Below are positions 25,292 through 32,542 of a stretch of 35,267 nucleotides of DNA, one piece after another. The notes beneath the pieces were generated by a model. The model was not told the origin of the DNA. It saw only the letters and a list, made by a program, of their open reading frames with translations, and did not search any database. Made by a program: the position numbers and the translations under genes. This DNA comes from Candidatus Mediterraneibacter excrementigallinarum (GTDB lineage: Bacteria; Bacillota; Clostridia; Lachnospirales; Lachnospiraceae). The stretch is from assembly GCA_019120075.1 (NCBI GenBank), contig DWVT01000135.1:1-35267 (forward strand). The letters run 5' to 3'. Positions within the stretch are counted from its first letter, which is position 1. Every line of letters starts with the position of its first letter.

Positions 25292-25975
25292 ATGACAGAA
25301 AAAAAGAGAAAGATCCTGATCACAGCGGCTGTGCTGATACTGGTTTCCATCGCCGCGGTTATCGGGATCTGGCTGTATATGAACCGGTTTGATCCCGTGG
25401 AATATGTGCAGGCAGTGCTGGATGCATCATATAAAAATCAGACAGAAGCTTATGTGAAGATCACAGGAGTATCAGAAGAAGAGGCAGGGCAGATTTTTGA
25501 GGACAACCTGGACGCCACCATGGAACAGTTTGCATCTTCCCCCATGCCGGAAGAGTTGAAGCCCAAATACCGGGAACTCTTTGCACAGCTTGCAGAACAC
25601 GTCAGTTATACTGTCGGGGAGGCGGTCCGTGAGGAGGATGGGAGTTACAGCGTCCCTGTCAAAGTGAAGCCTGTGACACTGTTTACGGATACATACGAGG
25701 CATTTCGTCAGAAAGCCCAGGAGTATGCGGATCAGGTGACGGACAGTGTGATGGGCGGAGTAGAGATGCCCACAGACGAAGAAATGCAGGCTCAGGTTTA
25801 TGAAATCTATTATGAGGTGCTCTCCGACGGGATAAATGACGGGATGATGTACGGTGAGGCAAAGGACGTGACTCTCCATGTGAGAAAGAATGACCGCGGA
25901 GATTATGAGATCGATGACAGTGATATGAAAGAGCTTGATTCCCTGCTGATCCAGGATACCGAGGAAGAATCCTGA
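25292..25975 (+). CDS. membrane-anchored extracytoplasmic protein of unknown function
   Basis: This 227-residue protein has a basic N-terminus and one membrane helix (about 9-30). The remainder is acidic and soluble, and would lie outside the cell: DPVEYVQAVLDASYKNQ, then a helical region and a basic-to-acidic C-terminus ending TEEES. The pattern of N-anchor plus YVQAVLDASYKN resembles Gram-positive lipoproteins of the DUF5105/DUF4878 kind, but there is no lipobox and I do not assign it. AGAGGAGG precedes the ATG. Neighbours are an isomerase remnant and the convergent histidine kinase. Confidence 0.8.
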   Translation: MTEKKRKILITAAVLILVSIAAVIGIWLYMNRFDPVEYVQAVLDASYKNQTEAYVKITGVSEEEAGQIFEDNLDATMEQFASSPMPEELKPKYRELFAQLAEHVSYTVGEAVREEDGSYSVPVKVKPVTLFTDTYEAFRQKAQEYADQVTDSVMGGVEMPTDEEMQAQVYEIYYEVLSDGINDGMMYGEAKDVTLHVRKNDRGDYEIDDSDMKELDSLLIQDTEEES

Positions 25976-26027
25976 AGGATCAGTCTGAAGTCCGGAAGAG
26001 ATTGATATAAGATTCTGTCCCGGGAGC

Positions 26028-26948
26028 TCAGGACTCAGAACCCCGGGACATGTCGGCAGCAGGAAAAAAGATACGGACAGACAGGATATGATCCTTATAA
26101 TCTGCCTCGATAGTCCCGCCCATCTGTTCAGTCAGTGTCCGGGCGATGGAGAGCCCAAGTCCTGTGGAACCGGCGGAAGCGGTATTCACAGTATAGAACC
26201 GGTCAAACAGACGGCCGGCCTGGACTTCATCCAGTTGAGCGGTGTGGTTGGAGAAGATGATCTCCCCGTTTTCCCTCAGGGTGATATCCAGGTCGCCGTC
26301 GCTGTATTTTATGGCGTTGCTGAGCAGATTCCCGAAGATCCTGGAGCAGGCGTTCCGGTTGAGCATACGTTTTACTTCTGCTTGAGGCAGATCGATCCGG
26401 GGAGTGATCCGGTTCTGTTTCAGCGCTCCGTAGTAAGCGGAGATACTTTCTTCAAGAAGACGGTTCAGCACCAGCGGCTCGGCAGGCGTGCTGTCCGATG
26501 CTGTGGTCAGCATAGAATAGCGGAACAGCTCTTCCGTGAGCTGCTTCATAGCCTCCGTCCGTTCCCGGATGATCCGGATATACCGGCGGGCTTCCCCGGT
26601 GTTTTTTTCTTTTTCCAGAAGATCAAGGTAACCGAAGATGGCTGTCAGGGGTGTGCGAAGGTCGTGGGAAATGTTCGTTACAGCATCTTTTAACTCCAGA
26701 TCGCCCTGTTGAAAACGATGGCGGTCCTTTTTTAGTTTATTCAGCTCTATATTAATTTCTTTTGCAAGCTTTCTCATGTGGCTGTCGCGGCTTGAAATTG
26801 CGATCAGAGTGTTGGTATCGGCGGTGAGCCTGAGGGCGAACTCCTCTCTGATCTCATCTGTGGACTTTTGCAGGAGAAAGACCTTGACGGTCAGCAGCAG
26901 TATGATAATAATGAGAATGCCGATCACGGCGCACAGCCAGAATTCCAT
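26028..26948 (-). CDS. sensor histidine kinase with a single membrane helix
   Basis: This 306-residue kinase has one membrane helix (4-26), a coiled linker, H-box TNISHDLRTPLTAIFGYLD (H95), N-box RIFGNLLSNAIKYSDG and the G-box GSTGLGLSIARTLTEQMGG. It lacks any outside domain, as in kinases that take their signal from a partner ABC transporter. It is the last gene of the minus-strand unit ATPase-permease-kinase. A hairpin GTCCCGGG/CCCGGGAC (26017-26049) overlaps its 3' end. The regulator at 28922-29590 is its likely partner. Confidence 0.92.
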   Translation of the reverse strand: MEFWLCAVIGILIIIILLLTVKVFLLQKSTDEIREEFALRLTADTNTLIAISSRDSHMRKLAKEINIELNKLKKDRHRFQQGDLELKDAVTNISHDLRTPLTAIFGYLDLLEKEKNTGEARRYIRIIRERTEAMKQLTEELFRYSMLTTASDSTPAEPLVLNRLLEESISAYYGALKQNRITPRIDLPQAEVKRMLNRNACSRIFGNLLSNAIKYSDGDLDITLRENGEIIFSNHTAQLDEVQAGRLFDRFYTVNTASAGSTGLGLSIARTLTEQMGGTIEADYKDHILSVRIFFPAADMSRGSES

Positions 26949-27011
26949 GATAACCTCCGATCTTATTTCAAATCTGTGTCTTCGGGTTCACCTGTGGGGC
27001 GGACGCCCTGT

Positions 27012-27851
27012 CTATTTAATATCCTTCTTTCTAAAAGCTGTCATACCCGCTCCGGCAACGGCTGCCGTAATTATTGCAGAATAGCCGCACAGTATCGGGA
27101 TGTTCTCTGCCTCCATGTTGGTAAACTGCACTGTCTGTCCCGTGGGGAGAAAGTCATTGATGAATTCGCAGACTTCTCTCTTGGCTCCTCTCAGATACAT
27201 GGGGTTCGGGACTTCTTCCGTAGTCACGGAACTTACTCCGTTTTCATCCATGACCACAGACTGAGTAGAAATCGTTTCCGGTGTCTCCAGCCATGCACGG
27301 ATGTAGATGGAGATAAAAAGCATGGTGAAGATGAGAAGAATATTGATCACCGCAGCGACAGCCCGGTTCTGGCACAGCATGGAGATCAGTGTGCAGATGG
27401 AGGCAAATGCGGTGACTGCGATCAGGATGCCGATACAGGTGGCAAATACCAGCCGGGAGCTGGCGTCAAAGGATCCCATCAGGGGGATGCCCACAGCGAA
27501 GGAGACCGCCAGATTGACCGCACACATGATCATCCCTGCAGCAGTGCAGACGATCAGGTTCGACAGATAGATAGACGCTCGTGTGTGTCCGATGACCAGC
27601 TTGTTCCGGATCGTTCCGTCGTTGTACTCTGTCCCCAGGAACAGGCTGACAAACGCGGACAGCAGGATCCCTGTAAAAATGGAAAACGAGAAGAACAGGT
27701 TGTCGATCAGGGGGACTTCCCCGGAAGCTGTGGTGGTGAGATAGTTCATGACCTGCATGAAGATCCCGTATACAAAAGCATAAATGCAGCATACCCAGAA
27801 TGCCTTGCTTTTAAGCAGTCTTGAAAAATTAGCAGCCAACAGTCTATTCAT
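27012..27851 (-). CDS. ABC-2 type transporter permease (bacitracin/lantibiotic resistance-like)
   Basis: This 279-residue protein has about six membrane helices: 17-38, 54-76 and four in the second half, ending GYSAIITAAVAGAGMTAF. A large outside loop lies before the last helix. The N-terminus NRLLAANFSRLLKSKAFWVC is typical of ABC-2 permeases that partner BcrA/LanF-like ATPases. Its start overlaps the ATPase stop by eight bases (27844-27851). The substrate, perhaps a lantibiotic or bacitracin-like peptide, is inferred from gene order. Confidence 0.88.
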   Translation of the reverse strand: MNRLLAANFSRLLKSKAFWVCCIYAFVYGIFMQVMNYLTTTASGEVPLIDNLFFSFSIFTGILLSAFVSLFLGTEYNDGTIRNKLVIGHTRASIYLSNLIVCTAAGMIMCAVNLAVSFAVGIPLMGSFDASSRLVFATCIGILIAVTAFASICTLISMLCQNRAVAAVINILLIFTMLFISIYIRAWLETPETISTQSVVMDENGVSSVTTEEVPNPMYLRGAKREVCEFINDFLPTGQTVQFTNMEAENIPILCGYSAIITAAVAGAGMTAFRKKDIK

Positions 27852-28758
27852 TGCTCTTCCCTCCGATCAGATTGATATAGTAACTCTCCAGGCTCTCTTC
27901 ACGCTCAGTCATGGAGATGACGTCGCATCCCTGGGCAGCAAGGGCCAGAGTAAGCTTTGAGACATTGACCCTGGTGAAAATGTCTGCCATTGTATCGGAG
28001 AGGACCCGGTACTCCAGTTCCATATCGTCAAGCACCCGGGTGAGCGCCCGGATGTCTGAAACCTGTACCCGGATGCATTTGCGGCATGCCGCGTCCAGTT
28101 CCTTTGCGCTCATCTCCTTTACCATATGGCCTCCGTCGATAAATCCGTAGTGCGTGGCAAGACGGGAGAGCTCATCCAGAATGTGGCTGGAGATGAGGAC
28201 TGTGATCTGCCGTTCCCGGTTCAGCTTCAGGATCAGCTCCCGCATCTCGATGATGCCCTGCGGGTCCAGTCCGTTGACCGGCTCATCCAGAACGAGAAAG
28301 TCCGGATCTCCGGCGAGGGCGATGGCGATCCCGAGACGCTGGCGCATCCCGAGGGAGAAATTTTTCGCTTTTTTCTTTCCTGCGCTCTCCAGCCCGACCA
28401 GTTTCAGCAGTTCCGGGATGCCGTCGAAATCCGGCAGGCCGATGATACGGAACTGTTCCTTTAGGTTTTCCTTCGCGGACATATCCAGATAGATGGAAGG
28501 CGTCTCGATGACTGCGCCCATCCTTCGGCGGCATTTTGCAATGCGGGAATCTGTATTCTTTACTCCGTAAAGATTATAGTTTCCTGAAGCGGGCTCTTGA
28601 AGACCGCAGATGATGCGGATGAGAGTAGTCTTTCCGGCCCCGTTTTTTCCCACAAAGCCATAAATGGAGCCCTTCGGGACATGGATGGAAAAATCATTGA
28701 GTGCCTTGAAATGATGGTAATGTTTACTCAGCGAGTCTGCTGTAAGAATGTATTCCAT
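27844..28758 (-). CDS. ABC transporter ATPase, BcrA/LanF type
   Basis: This 304-residue ATPase has Walker A GKNGAGKTTLIRI, signature FSLGMRQRLGIAIAL, Walker B FLVLDEPVNGLDPQG and H-loop ISSHILDELS. A C-terminal accessory region (about 215-304) is usual in peptide self-protection ATPases. GGAGGAACC precedes the ATG at 28758. It is translationally coupled to the permease. The 12-bp direct repeats upstream (28853-28893) are likely response-regulator sites. Confidence 0.93.
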   Translation of the reverse strand: MEYILTADSLSKHYHHFKALNDFSIHVPKGSIYGFVGKNGAGKTTLIRIICGLQEPASGNYNLYGVKNTDSRIAKCRRRMGAVIETPSIYLDMSAKENLKEQFRIIGLPDFDGIPELLKLVGLESAGKKKAKNFSLGMRQRLGIAIALAGDPDFLVLDEPVNGLDPQGIIEMRELILKLNRERQITVLISSHILDELSRLATHYGFIDGGHMVKEMSAKELDAACRKCIRVQVSDIRALTRVLDDMELEYRVLSDTMADIFTRVNVSKLTLALAAQGCDVISMTEREESLESYYINLIGGKSNE

Positions 28759-28836
28759 TACTGGTTCCTCCTTTTCTTTTTTCTGACAGAAGGAGTGCGG
28801 TCCGAAAATGCGGCTCCTATCTGTCTGACAGTGCCT

Positions 28837-28893
28837 ATTCTATCCGCCGGGGGTTAAGAAAGCGGTAAAGAAAAGGGTAAAGAAAGAGTAAAG
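28837..28893 (-). promoter_or_regulatory. tandem 12-bp direct repeats and -10 element upstream of the ABC operon
   Basis: On the plus strand GTTAAGAAAGCG, GTAAAGAAAAGG, GTAAAGAAAGAG and a partial TAAAG follow without gaps (28853-28893). On the minus strand a -10 TAGAAT (28842-28837) lies downstream with no -35. Direct repeats of about one helical turn are the usual binding pattern of OmpR-family activators. The last repeat covers the -35 position. Confidence 0.65.
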
Positions 28894-28921
28894 ATTGTCG
28901 GATATCTGTCTGCAGATCCGC

Positions 28922-29590
28922 TCAGATCAGATCTTCGTTCAGTTTAAATCCGATCCCCCAGACAGCTTCTATATAATCCTTTCCATTGATCTCTTTCAGT
29001 TTCCTGCGCAGGTTACTCACATGGACTTTGAGAGAACTTTCCATGCAGTCCGGCGTGTCCTCGCTGATCCGGTCCAGCATGACAGATCTGGTGATAACCT
29101 GGGAGGGATTCTGCATCAGGAGCTTCAGTATCGCATACTCTGTTTTTGTGAGCCGCACCGGAATCCGTTTTACCTTTACGGAGCGGGAATCCGTATCCAG
29201 TTCTATCTCATCATAGGTCAGTATTGGGGTGGAAGAAGCCGATGATTTCCGGAGCTGAACCGTGATCCGGGCGAGCAGTTCTTCTGTATTGAAGGGCTTG
29301 GTGATATAGTCCGCAGCGCCGCCGAGAAGAAGATCCACTTTGCTGCTCACCTCGGCCTTTGCGCTGACTACGATGACGGGGATGCCCTGGATCAGGGGAA
29401 GCAGTTCCTCGCCGCTCAGGCCAGGGAGCATCAGATCCAGAAGGATCAGGTCCGGTCTGTTTGAAGAGAGGTAAAGGAGCGCTTCGGTTCCTGAATAGGC
29501 GCGCGCCGTGCCGTAGCCCTCCCGGGTGAGTACTTCCTCCAGCATGTCGCCGATACAGACGTCATCATCCACGATAAATATATTCTTCAA
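28922..29590 (-). CDS. OmpR/PhoB-family response regulator with TTG start
   Basis: This 222-residue regulator has a receiver domain with D8/D9, phosphorylation site D52 (LILLDLMLPGLSG), S76 and K98 (TKPF). The winged-helix domain has LTKTEYAILKLLMQN and VHVSNLRRKLKEING. The only start with a good ribosome-binding site (AGGAGGG) is TTG at 29590. It precedes the ABC genes by 163 bases and shares no kinase overlap; the kinase is at the far end of the unit. It probably binds the 12-bp repeats at 28853-28893. Confidence 0.92.
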   Translation of the reverse strand: MKNIFIVDDDVCIGDMLEEVLTREGYGTARAYSGTEALLYLSSNRPDLILLDLMLPGLSGEELLPLIQGIPVIVVSAKAEVSSKVDLLLGGAADYITKPFNTEELLARITVQLRKSSASSTPILTYDEIELDTDSRSVKVKRIPVRLTKTEYAILKLLMQNPSQVITRSVMLDRISEDTPDCMESSLKVHVSNLRRKLKEINGKDYIEAVWGIGFKLNEDLI

Positions 29591-29648
29591 GAGAGATCCC
29601 TCCTATCTGTTTTCATCAGTTTTGTGCGTACTGTTCTCTGCCGTATTT

Positions 29649-29677
29649 ATTTTAGAGAGTTCTTATCGTGAATGCAA
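29649..29677 (-). promoter_or_regulatory. promoter of the second response regulator
   Basis: On the minus strand TTGCAT (29677-29672), 17 bases and TAAAAT (29654-29649) lie about 60 bases before the TTG start. Confidence 0.6.
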
Positions 29678-29716
29678 CAGCAAAATAGTGCTGTAATATA
29701 TATGGGAAGAATCCAC

Positions 29717-29739
29717 AAAATTTCCATTATGGAAATTTT
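29717..29739. repeat. perfect inverted repeat at the edge of the Uma2 remnant
   Basis: AAAATTTCCA-TTA-TGGAAATTTT is a perfect 10-bp inverted repeat with a 3-base centre. It lies upstream of the regulator promoter and right before the Uma2 pseudogene. It could be an operator or the scar of an insertion. Confidence 0.5.
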
Positions 29740-30110
29740 ATGGATAAACTATGTGAAAATAAATTGAAAAATGGGTATAATGGAAAGATGCTCGGTCATG
29801 TGCTGGAGAAGAAAGGAAGCTGCCTCCCCATGATTTCGCCCCTGGATGTGCAGATCGACTGTGATGACAAGACAATGGTACAGCCGGATGTCATCATTGT
29901 CTGCGACAGGGACAAGATCATTAATCGCTGCGTTTACGGAGCACCGGACTTTGTGGCAGAGATTCTTTCGAAAACCTCGAGACGGAGGATTATCCTGCTG
30001 TCTATGGATTTGATGCAGTGTTGCCGGTCAGGGTACTGGACGGAGACTGCAGGATTGATTTTAAGGAAGTGTATGAGCATATCCGTTTTCTCTATGAGAG
30101 AAAAAAGTGA
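29740..30110 (+). pseudogene. internally deleted Uma2-family gene
   Basis: The first frame reads KKGSCLPMISPLDVQIDCDD, then KTMVQPDVIIVCDRDKI and YGAPDFVAEILSKTSRRR. This is the middle of a Uma2 domain and resembles residues 305-363 of the fusion protein at 336-1622. At about 29980 the frame changes, and the new frame reads EDYPAVYGFDAVLPVRVL and IDFKEVYEHIRFLYERKK to a stop at 30108-30110, the usual Uma2 C-terminus. The segment with the catalytic lysine and EYW..DP motif is missing, and the N-terminus is decayed. It is a clear pseudogene. Confidence 0.85.
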
Positions 30111-30159
30111 GAAAGGGATAAAGAAAGTATAAACAATTCTAAAATAAGTGATAAAGTCA

Positions 30160-30188
30160 CTGACAGATTCGGAATCTTCTGTTAAAAT
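30160..30188 (+). promoter_or_regulatory. promoter of the small peptide gene
   Basis: CTGACA (30160-30165), 17 bases and TAAAAT (30183-30188) give a start near 30195, 24 bases before the ATG at 30219. Confidence 0.65.
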
Positions 30189-30218
30189 GCATTGCATAGA
30201 CAAAAAGGAGGTTCGAAT

Positions 30219-30380
30219 ATGCTGAAATATTATTTTTATATGTTTATCTTATATAACGATTATGGAAAGAAACTGAAAGAGGTCCTGAACGGATTGTTTC
30301 CGGGACTGATCAAAGAACCTGTCAGAGTACGCGTTCCTGTCAGAGTACCGGGTCCGAGACAGGAGCAGAGAAGAAGATAG
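30219..30380 (+). CDS. 53-residue cationic peptide of unknown function
   Basis: The peptide starts MLKYYFYMFILYNDYGKKLK, an aromatic, hydrophobic N-terminus. The middle is EVLNGLFPGLIKEP, and the strongly basic tail contains the repeat PVRVRVPVRVPGP and ends QRRR. It is supported by a good promoter, an excellent AAAGGAGG site and a terminator 80 bases downstream, so it is probably expressed as a single-gene unit. There are no cysteines and no recognisable domain. It is 600 bases from a peptide-resistance-like module, but a link is speculative. A membrane-active or regulatory peptide is possible. Confidence 0.7.
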   Translation: MLKYYFYMFILYNDYGKKLKEVLNGLFPGLIKEPVRVRVPVRVPGPRQEQRRR

Positions 30381-30458
30381 ACACGGAGAACAGCCATGAA
30401 GTAATTCAGTCAGGCGGTTAGGGCGCCGGAAGAGAAAGACTCCGAAAGGGACAGCAAT

Positions 30459-30495
30459 ACAGCTCGAGGTGACATTTATCTTGGGCTGTTTTTTT
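30459..30495 (+). terminator. terminator after the small peptide gene
   Basis: ACAGCTCGAG (30459-30468) pairs with CTTGGGCTGT (30480-30489), using two G-U pairs, followed by seven T. Confidence 0.85.
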
Positions 30496-30649
30496 GTTTA
30501 ACAGGAAACTTCGTTTCCTATCAAACAAAACGCTCCGCGGGATGCGCACTCGTACGAAGTGGGAATTTGTCGTTAAAGCGGCCGCGCTCGGCGCGTGAGT
30601 TCCGCGAGCGGAACTCTTTATTCCAATGGACAGCGAACGGCTTTGCCGT
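30496..30649. repeat. cluster of short palindromes (REP-like)
   Basis: Several hairpins follow each other: GTTTAACAGGAAAC/GTTTCCTATCAAAC (30496-30526), the near-palindrome CACTCGTACGAAGTG (30548-30562), GAGTTCCG-CGAG-CGGAACTC (30597-30616) and ACGGC-TTT-GCCGT (30637-30649). The stretch is GC-rich unlike its surroundings. No gene is seen in 30381-30766. Confidence 0.6.
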
Positions 30650-30766
30650 GAGTTGCCCGAGATATCATTCTGATTGGATAGGAGAAAGGAGATTCCCCTG
30701 TCCGATTTTAAGAAAAGGAAAGGGAGAGAAAAGATGCGGGAGAATAATGAAAGTAAGGGGAAAAAG

Positions 30767-31714
30767 ATGAAAAGAATGTTAATGGCTGTGACGATGGCGG
30801 CCATGCTGGCTCTGACAGCCTGCGAAGGAATGACAGATCCGGCAGACGGGGCAACGGGGCCGTCTGCGGAAACAGAAACACAAATGGCAGCAGGAGCTGC
30901 GTCAGATCAGACGCAGGAATATGAGTCTGTCTCTGATGTGCCGGAATACAGCGGGGAGCCCTATGTGGAAATCAATGATAATCAGCCGGATTTTACAGAG
31001 GAAGAGCTGACGACAGTCTCCTATGAGGAATACAGCGAGCTGGATGAACTGGGAAGGTGCGGGACGGCTCAGGCATGTATCGGAGAGGATCTGATGCCAA
31101 CGGAAGAGCGGGAGAGCATCAGTGATGTGACGCCGACCGGGTGGGAAAATGAAAAGCATGATGTCGTGGATGGCGGATATCTTTATAACCGGTGCCATCT
31201 GATCGGATTTCAGCTTTCAGGGGAAAATGCGAACGAGGAGAACCTGATCACCGGGACCCGGTATATGAATACAGAAGGAATGCTGCCTTTTGAAGATGAA
31301 GTGGCTGATTACGTCCACGAAACAGAGAATCATGTCATGTACCGGGTCACTCCGGTCTTTGAAGGAGAGGATCTTGTGGCATCCGGCGTGCAGATGGAGG
31401 CAGAGTCCGTGGAGGACGATGGCCGGGGCATTTGCTTTAACGTCTATGTCTACAATGTTCAGCCGGATATCACTATTGACTATTCAACAGGATACAGTTG
31501 GGTGACGACAGAGGAAGAGAAGACGTCGGATACAGGAGAAGTGGAAGAACAGTCAGAGCAGACGTATATTCTTAATACAAATACACATAAATTCCACCTT
31601 CCGGACTGTTCCAGTGTGGAGGATATCAAAGAAAAAAACAGGGAAGAGTTTACCGGAAGCCGGGATGAAGTGATCGGGCAAGGGTATGAACCGTGCTCAA
31701 GGTGTAAACCGTGA
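30767..31714 (+). CDS. secreted DNA/RNA non-specific endonuclease lipoprotein
   Basis: This 315-residue protein has a lipoprotein signal with lipobox ALTAC (Cys19) and a Thr/Glu-rich tether. A beta-beta-alpha-metal nuclease domain (about 75-240) includes GWENEKHD, YLYNRCHLIGFQLSGENANE and NLITGTRYMN. The family DRGH motif appears as NRCH with the catalytic histidine kept, a variant common in Firmicutes. A small C-terminal domain (about 265-315) has HKFHLPDC and CSRCKP, an Ada-like putative zinc site. It probably degrades external nucleic acid at the cell surface. ATG 30767 gives a normal signal peptide after AAGGGG; ATG 30734, with AGGGAGAG, would add 11 residues and is the alternative. Confidence 0.88.
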   Translation: MKRMLMAVTMAAMLALTACEGMTDPADGATGPSAETETQMAAGAASDQTQEYESVSDVPEYSGEPYVEINDNQPDFTEEELTTVSYEEYSELDELGRCGTAQACIGEDLMPTEERESISDVTPTGWENEKHDVVDGGYLYNRCHLIGFQLSGENANEENLITGTRYMNTEGMLPFEDEVADYVHETENHVMYRVTPVFEGEDLVASGVQMEAESVEDDGRGICFNVYVYNVQPDITIDYSTGYSWVTTEEEKTSDTGEVEEQSEQTYILNTNTHKFHLPDCSSVEDIKEKNREEFTGSRDEVIGQGYEPCSRCKP

Positions 31715-31804
31715 CAGGGGAAAATTCCCAAAAGCTGTAACAGCTTTCCCGCGGCGATATTCAGTTTGATACCCTGGTTGATACCCTTTGATTTCCCGGA
31801 TAAA

Positions 31805-31853
31805 ACGAAAGAGCTGGAAATGCTTGTTTTTCAAGCGTTTCCAACTCTTTTAG
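31805..31853. terminator. bidirectional hairpin between the nuclease and tRNA-Trp
   Basis: AAAGAGCTGGAAATGCTTG (31808-31826) pairs with CAAGCGTTTCCAACTCTTT (31832-31850), with one wobble and one mismatch. T-rich sequence flanks it on both strands. It ends the tRNA on the minus strand and probably the nuclease transcript on the plus strand. Confidence 0.75.
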
Positions 31854-31855
31854 AG

Positions 31856-31926
31856 CAGGGGATGAGAGAATCGAACTCCCACCAAAGGTTTTGGAGACCC
31901 CTATCATACCATTTGACCAATCCCCT
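31856..31926 (-). tRNA. tRNA-Trp (anticodon CCA)
   Basis: On the minus strand a 71-base cloverleaf forms. The acceptor AGGGGAT pairs with ATCCCCT, the D-arm is GTCA/TGAT, the anticodon loop CTCCAAA has CCA at 34-36, and the T-arm is GGGAG-TTCGATT-CTCTC with discriminator G. CCA is not encoded. The anticodon stem GGGGT/ACCTT has two G-U pairs, which is somewhat weak. Confidence 0.9.
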
Positions 31927-32095
31927 GTACAGCAGCCTGTTTCAATCAAGCCACTTGTATAGTATACTTTGGAAATTGGTATTTGTCAATCATTTTCTTT
32001 GAAAGTTGTCAAAAATTCCGATTCCATTTTTGAGAGCTGAAAAGAGATTGCGGAAATGAACTGCGTTTCCGGACTTGCCGGAGATGATCATTTGG

Positions 32096-32419
32096 TCACT
32101 GGCTCAGATAATGATAAAGGATATCGAGAAATTCTCCGGTAGTAGGTTTTTCGATTAACGGGTATGCCGCGATATTGGAGAGAAGATCCTTGTTTCCCCG
32201 GTCCCAGCAGCGGGAAACTGCGGTACGCATACAGTGTTCGACATTGTCCCGGGTCGTGTTGAAATGTCTGGCAACGTCCACATAAAGGAGCTTGTAGACT
32301 GCCAGGAGATAATCTTCATCCTTGAGACAGAGCTCGAGTGCATAACAAAGATAGTGGTGTCCAAGTCTCGTAGACGGAATGCCAAGAGATAGCAATAAAT
32401 GACTGATCTTTTTTGTCAT
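32096..32419 (-). CDS. stand-alone Spo0A C-terminal (DNA-binding) domain protein
   Basis: This 107-residue protein matches the effector domain of Spo0A, the master sporulation regulator, over its whole length. The sequence KISHLLLSLGIPSTRLGHHY aligns with the start of the Spo0A domain, the HTH segment with FNTTRDNVEHCMRTAVSRCW, and PTTGEFLDILYHYLS with the C-terminus. No receiver domain is present, so it is not controlled by phosphorelay and would bind DNA constitutively or compete with Spo0A. ATG 32419 has a good AAAGGAGG; the longer upstream frame is not Spo0A-like. Tandem 0A-like boxes lie in its promoter. Orphan Spo0A-C proteins occur in Lachnospiraceae, but their function is not known to me. 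Confidence 0.88.
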   Translation of the reverse strand: MTKKISHLLLSLGIPSTRLGHHYLCYALELCLKDEDYLLAVYKLLYVDVARHFNTTRDNVEHCMRTAVSRCWDRGNKDLLSNIAAYPLIEKPTTGEFLDILYHYLSQ

Positions 32420-32482
32420 GGCAGCGTTCCTCCTTTCTGATGTGGTTTGTTTTTCTACTTTCAGTTTATATGGAAAAAGACG

Positions 32483-32542
32483 ATAATAGAGCATAAAAAA
32501 TAAAATTCTACAAAATTCAGCAAAAATCGACAAAAAAAGACA
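32483..32542 (-). promoter_or_regulatory. tandem 0A-like boxes with overlapping promoter of the Spo0A-C gene
   Basis: On the minus strand 10-bp units follow in phase: TGTCTTTTTT, TGTCGATTTT, TGCTGAATTT and TGTAGAATTT. Their first seven bases resemble the 0A box TGTCGAA. A -10 TATTAT (32488-32483) is placed so that the last unit (TGTAGAA, 32512-32506) occupies the -35 position. This matches Spo0A-activated sigma-A promoters. Confidence 0.65.

Noticed and set aside
26868-27824. A 318-codon plus-strand open frame opposite the ABC permease and kinase
   Set aside because: The permease frame has membrane helices, coupling to the ATPase and a ribosome-binding site; the antisense frame has none of these.
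28853-28893. Possible CRISPR or microsatellite
   Set aside because: Units are 12 bp without spacers and sit at a promoter, which fits regulator binding sites instead.
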